Source: Elusimicrobia bacterium GWA2_66_18 (GTDB lineage Bacteria; Elusimicrobiota; Elusimicrobia; UBA1565; UBA9628). From it: a stretch of DNA of 64,000 nt. A program made the position numbers and the translations under genes. Within the stretch, counting starts at the first letter, position 1; every line of letters begins with the position of its first letter. The stretch covers positions 62,001-126,000 of the forward strand of contig MGTX01000032.1 of assembly GCA_001799675.1 (NCBI GenBank), in the 5' to 3' direction. A model generated the notes under the pieces. The model saw only the letters and a list, made by a program, of their open reading frames with translations. It was not told the DNA's origin and did no database searches. Below are positions 61,901-64,000 of this stretch, piece after piece.

Positions 61901-62040
61901 GCGAGGCCCTGGCCGGCGCCGATATCGAGTTCTTAGACGAGCGCGGCGCTCTCATCGCCCGCATGGACGGCTGCGAGTGCGCCGTCGATGCCGCGCTCAA
62001 GCCAGCCTTCCGCCGCAACGTCGCTGAAGCCGCCGCTTGA
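55984..62040 (+). CDS. pfaA: PfaA-type iterative synthase: KS-AT-ACP-ACP-KR-DH
   Basis: 2018 aa; GTG 55984 or ATG 55990. Domains: ketosynthase (about 17-450; active Cys ~215 in DAACGSSLS, EAHGTGTTVGDG, IGHTKAAAG), acyltransferase (about 575-850; LFPGQGAQYVGMG, active Ser ~676 in AGHSYGEL), two tandem carrier domains with GDLGIDSIKRVEIL (attachment Ser ~1098 and ~1187), ketoreductase (from ~1465, VTGGARGVTSEAAL, then LVGRSPLP, HGAGVLADK, SSSSARYGRVGQSDYALAN), and a C-terminal hot-dog dehydratase-like domain (from ~1745, THPFLAAHVINGRAVLPLA). PUFA synthases usually have five or more ACPs; two are present here. It should make a polyene or hydroxy fatty acid-like lipid. Confidence 0.93.
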   Translation: MTMPTDKAQPPASHPLAVVGIGCVFPKAKTLREYWANIKNATDAIRDVPPSHWRPEDYFDKDPKKPDHVYAYKGGFLEPYDFDPAEFGLAPNTLEATDPAQLFGLVAAKMALADAGYPVEEDWDKSRVSVILGVTGTLELVVPLGARLGHPHWRKALSDAGVPPAQAEEVVERIADSYVPWQESSFPGLLGNVIAGRIANRFNLGGTNCTVDAACGSSLSAAHMAALELQTGRAKMVVTGGVDAFNDIFMYMCFTKTPALSVDGHAKSFDAAADGTTLGEGVGMVVLKRLDEAQKDGDRIYAILRGIGSSSDGKGKSIYAPSAEGQTRALQEAYRVADVSPGTVELVEAHGTGTTVGDGIEVEALTSVYQAARGDGTWCALGSVKSMIGHTKAAAGSASLIKTVLALHHKVFPPTIKVTEPLAVLAKGDSPFYLSLEKRPWLRSQGHPRRAACSALGFGGANFHAVLEEHSPEKTATDWDGDCEIIAVAGKDAADLSVEIEAYAKIKVWDELRIAANASRAGFDVLSSCRLIVVVEKSSNMTALFAKAILLLSSNAGKSAWSSPEGVYYGCGKPGKLGVLFPGQGAQYVGMGRDLVCQFPEAFAALEEADAVFEGSQRLSEFMFPKPGWKPEQKQRQEEALRSTDVAQPALGAAALAAWRVLQTFSVKADAFAGHSYGELVALHAAGRFDSKTLHALSGLRGRLMKGDGSDKGVMLAVQASFSEVEKAVLEEKLDLVIANRNAPAQNVLSGATTEIEKAEKLLTERGWGCRRLPVAAAFHSALVAPALEPFGKALGKAPFVKSDLVVYANTTGRPYPSEPDQAREILAHQLAKPVEFVKLVSAMHNDGVRTFLEVGAGARLSGLVELTLKDKDFTSVGVDASNGRKSAVADLARSLAQLAALGHAVDLKPWQGGAAGLNDVRSKPKMSVTLTGAGYRSTPHKQFAKRQPESAPSLAPACAAPAGDGSLLNQTLRAAQSSIDVLTRLQEQTAALHLQFLQGQESAQRSVQALVEQQQALYSLMSGSPVAFATPVPTPRAPVLLPAPVEPQLALERVAISERTSATILPTLLAIVSEKTGYPAETINPDMDLEGDLGIDSIKRVEILAAVAEKLPGAPKVKPEHLGILRTLKSIAEHLSQEMPSSPVEPKPAPAPILATLLAVVSEKTGYPADTIDPTMDLEGDLGIDSIKRVEILSALAEKLPGAPKVKPEHLGTLRTLQSIADYLCRGGAPAVAAAAAADVALPVEGEGPCVLQRFVPELVPVGPRDFFPLDKFLAIAVTCDSGLDLALVREFQAKGLKAEVVSLDDPKALPRDLGALIVVAPSRPAAAGCPWTAQSEAWLKKAFLMVQAAGRSFESRGARGLVAGVTRLDGALGFEGREHDPSFAGLAGLLKSAAREWHQVRCRAIDADPSLGVDAAAALLVKELACEGPVETALSEGGARVVTLVDRVVPSAGREPLAPEDVVIVTGGARGVTSEAALALAKAFKPRLVLVGRSPLPDEEPAYLAAALTEAELRTVVAAEEKGLSPKSIGARARDISAAREIRRTLRRLAEAGVEARYRVVDVRDAQAVRVLVSETVRDLGPVRGIVHGAGVLADKKALDKTPENLDAVLDTKLSGLRHLLDAVKLRDLRLLTFFSSSSARYGRVGQSDYALANEVLNKAAQVLARRLPDCRVASLGWGPWDGGMVDASLKGLFAAEGVGVISLAEGGAHLVAEIRACGAPAETVVIAALPGAKAGLPIAFERDLCLETHPFLAAHVINGRAVLPLAMTAEWLAHGALHGHPGLAFAGFDDLRVTKGVAVTAGRTATIKAHAGAAERRDGFFVVSAQIRGEKGALHASARVLLAAKRPSAPAASLIVKGPAYGRKLERAYREILFHGHEFQNLLGVTSCGPEGVVAETKTALPPSSWMRAPLRDRWTLDPAALDAAFQAMILWTVEEMGAPSLPAFIGRYRQYAEFPERGVRVVARASRRGEALAGADIEFLDERGALIARMDGCECAVDAALKPAFRRNVAEAAA

Positions 62041-62059
62041 TGAAAGATTCATAAAGAAC

Positions 62060-63049
62060 ATGAAGAAGACCCTTCTCGCCTTGATCTCGTCGTTTCTTCT
62101 CTCGGGATGCGGCGGCAAGGCCGCAGTCAAACCTCCGGCGTCGACCCTGGACGAGGCGACGGCCGACGCGGTCAAGGCCCGCGCCGAGACGACCCTCTCA
62201 GCGCCCGCGGGAACTTCCGTCGATGAGCCCGGCAAGAACGAGGTTCAGGAGCGCCGCGGCAAGGTCTTGGGGACCGATCCCGAGGGCTGCACCTGGGTGG
62301 AGGGAGAGTCCTCGGTCGCCGTGGGCGAGCAGGATTCCAAGCACCAGGTCCGCGCGGCCGCCGTCGAGCAGGCCCGCGCCGCCGCGGTGCAGGACGTCCT
62401 CGGCGTCGAGGTCAAGTCCAAATTCATGGATTTTCAGCAAGAGGGTCTGCGCCGGGAGGCGCATCTCACGGAGAGCATCCTCCAGACCACGCGCAGCGGC
62501 CGAATCCTTAAGGAAATCGTTTTGGAGGAGGGCTTCAAGGATTCTCCCGGATGTCCGTCTTGCCGCTACCATCTCAAGCTCAAGGCCTGCGTGGCGCCGC
62601 GCGAGGCCGCTTCCGACAAGGACTTCCACGTCGAGCTGGGCCTCTCTCGCGTGCGCTTCGTTCACGGCGACGAGGCCAAGATCAGGGTGACGGTCACGCG
62701 CGACTGCTTCATCTATCTCTACAACGTCTACGATCTCGGGTCCCAGGACAAAACCGCGCTGGTCGTTCCCAACGAGGTCGTGGCCGAGAAGCAGTTGAGA
62801 GCAGGCGAGTCCTGGGAATATCCCGACGAGGAGGCGCGCAAGCGCGGCGTGCGCCTGGTCGCCGAGTTCGCGCGCCCGGGCGACGAAGTCTCCGCGGAGA
62901 CCATCCGCGTCGTCGCCAGCAAGGCGCCCCTGCCTCGGTCCGTCTACGACCCGGCCGACGGAGGCTGGTTTGGCGTGATGCGCCGCCTGAACCGTTCGAA
63001 GGTCGAGTGGGCGGAGGACGCGGAGGCGTTCACGATCTACAAACGGTGA
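62060..63049 (+). CDS. Lipoprotein with LPP20/FlgT-like and DUF4384 domains
   Basis: 329 aa from ATG 62060. Lipoprotein signal with lipobox LLSGC (Cys17). After a ~70-residue linker is a segment of the LPP20/FlgT-N kind (VRAAAVEQARAAAVQDVLGVEVKSKF...ILQTTRSGRILKEIVLEEGF...YHLKLKACV), then a DUF4384 domain (VRFVHGDEAKIRVTVTRDCFIYLYNVYD..DKTALVVPNEVVAEKQLRAGESWEYPDE). Such proteins occur at the outer membrane and in effector-linked lipoproteins. It lies inside the lipid-synthase operon (19 nt after the PfaA stop), and its own stop overlaps the next gene's GTG, so a role in handling or placing the lipid product is possible. Confidence 0.82.
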   Translation: MKKTLLALISSFLLSGCGGKAAVKPPASTLDEATADAVKARAETTLSAPAGTSVDEPGKNEVQERRGKVLGTDPEGCTWVEGESSVAVGEQDSKHQVRAAAVEQARAAAVQDVLGVEVKSKFMDFQQEGLRREAHLTESILQTTRSGRILKEIVLEEGFKDSPGCPSCRYHLKLKACVAPREAASDKDFHVELGLSRVRFVHGDEAKIRVTVTRDCFIYLYNVYDLGSQDKTALVVPNEVVAEKQLRAGESWEYPDEEARKRGVRLVAEFARPGDEVSAETIRVVASKAPLPRSVYDPADGGWFGVMRRLNRSKVEWAEDAEAFTIYKR

Positions 63050-64000
63050 AGCGCCTTCCCGAGCCCATTGCGATCGTCGGCGCAGGGGGGCTCTTCCCCG
63101 ACGCCCTCACGCTCGACCGATACTGGGACAACCTGGCCGCGCGGCGCTGCGCGGCCCGGGAGGTTCCGGCCGGGCGCTGGCCGCTCGACTCGAGCGAGGC
63201 CTTCGATCCCGCCCGCGGCGCCGCCGACAAGGTCTACTCGCTGAAGGCCTGCTTCGTGCCGGGTTTCCGCTTCGATCCCGCGGGCCTGGCCTTGGATCGC
63301 GAGTGGGCCCTCTCGCTCGACCCGGCCTTCCACTTCGCTCTGCACGCCGCGCGCGCGGCGCTCGATGACGCCAAGCTGGCCGCGAGCGACCGTTGCCGCA
63401 CGGGCGTCGTCCTAGGCCAACTTGTCCTGCCGACCGATTCCGCCTCCGCTTGGGGCCGCGAGCTCCTCCTGCCCGCCTTCGAGCGCGACGTGCTGGGCCT
63501 GCCGCCTTCGCGTCCCGCGCGACGAGTCAATCCCGCCAACCGCTGCGTGGCGGGTCTTCCCGGCGGCGTCTTGGCCAAGGCCTTCGGCCTGGGAGGAGGC
63601 TCCCTGACCCTGGACGCGGCCTGCGCCTCCTCGCTCTACGCGCTCAAACTCGCCATGGAGGAGCTGCGCGCGGGACGCACGGACGCCATGCTCGCCGGCG
63701 GCGTCTCTCGTCCGGAGAGCCTTTATACGCAGATGGGCTTCGCCCAATTGAGGGCTCTCTCCGCGTCCGGCGTGTCCTCTCCCTTCGACGCGGCGGCCGA
63801 CGGCCTGGTGGTCGGCGAGGGCGCGGGAATCTTCGTGCTCAAGCGCCTCGGCGACGCCGAGCGCGACGGCGACCGCGTGCGCGGCGTGCTGACGGGGGGA
63901 GGACTCTCCAACGACGTGGGGGGCAGCTTGCTCGCGCCCAACTCCGTGGGCCAACTGCGCGCCATGCGCGCGGCCTACAAGGAGTCGGGTTTGTCGCCGT
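63046..64000 (+). CDS. Second ketosynthase-containing protein (PfaC-like), 3' end outside window
   Basis: GTG 63046 overlaps the lipoprotein stop (GTGA). The 318 codons in the window form most of a ketosynthase: PIAIVGAGGLFPDALTLDRYWDNL, active Cys in LDAACASSLYALKLAMEELR, AGGVSRPESLYTQMGFAQLRALS, FDAAADGLVVGEGAGIFVLKRLGDAERDGDR. The HGTGT and second His motifs lie beyond the edge. In PUFA synthases the PfaC protein begins with KS and continues with chain-length factor and dehydratase domains; that is the likeliest identity, but the missing part could differ. Confidence 0.85.
   Translation, partial: MKRLPEPIAIVGAGGLFPDALTLDRYWDNLAARRCAAREVPAGRWPLDSSEAFDPARGAADKVYSLKACFVPGFRFDPAGLALDREWALSLDPAFHFALHAARAALDDAKLAASDRCRTGVVLGQLVLPTDSASAWGRELLLPAFERDVLGLPPSRPARRVNPANRCVAGLPGGVLAKAFGLGGGSLTLDAACASSLYALKLAMEELRAGRTDAMLAGGVSRPESLYTQMGFAQLRALSASGVSSPFDAAADGLVVGEGAGIFVLKRLGDAERDGDRVRGVLTGGGLSNDVGGSLLAPNSVGQLRAMRAAYKESGLSP

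Overview
The window is a GC-rich bacterial chromosome segment with a diderm envelope: it has a Tol/TonB-type energising operon, lipoproteins with lipoboxes, and several proteins with cleavable signal peptides. Gene content (TPR/ExbBD/TonB operon, PfaD/PfaA-type lipid synthase, SpoVG, many orphan secreted proteins) would fit an environmental Elusimicrobiota or a related lineage. That placement is an inference from gene style; no rRNA gene is present to test it. Three tRNA genes (Val-GAC, Leu-GAG, Ala-GGC) are present; no rRNA and no CRISPR array were seen.

Layout. 0-5 kb: the end of a family-5 solute-binding protein followed by a hybrid sensor kinase, then two secreted proteins on the minus strand. 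5-11.4 kb: an accessory stretch. It holds a less GC-rich two-gene island (AAA/DUF4143 ATPase and a dockerin-domain protein) framed by two similar T-arm-like direct repeats, an NlpC/P60 relic, large hairpins, a chain of overlapping small genes including a histidine-less PTS-EIIA-like protein and a small zinc ribbon, and an IS91-like transposase relic. 11.4-18 kb: rlmD, a lipoprotein peptidase, copA, queF and a glycosyltransferase. 18-28 kb: tRNA-Val, thrS, then a long envelope operon (TPR protein, ExbB, two ExbD, TonB-like, OmpA-like, M28 peptidase). 28-38 kb: methyltransferase, redoxin, gap-arginase-pgk-secG, tRNA-Leu, secreted proteins, tRNA-Ala and a second family-5 binding protein. 38-44 kb: VanX-like dipeptidase, aldehyde dehydrogenase and a very large M1-M28-PDZ peptidase fusion. 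44-54 kb: signalling and housekeeping (REC-MBL protein, rsmD, RecB-like nuclease, GGDEF, SixA-like, PLD), a frameshifted gene with a duplicated 3' end, a LOR-fold secreted protein, a UPF1-like helicase, spoVG and DedA. 54.4-64 kb: a PfaD/PfaA-type iterative lipid/polyketide synthase cluster that runs off the right edge.

Working together. Many neighbours overlap by ATGA/GTGA/TGATG, so much of the window is read as translationally coupled operons. Transcription starts have a recurring look: a TATAAT-like -10 hexamer only 6-8 nt before the start codon, with no room for a Shine-Dalgarno site. This predicts leaderless mRNAs for at least nine genes, including a divergent pair sharing a 28-bp intergenic region.

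The most promising material is the PfaD-PfaA-lipoprotein-KS cluster at the right end, the leaderless promoter class, the chain of small genes at 9.9-10.9 kb, and the repeat-framed ATPase-dockerin island.
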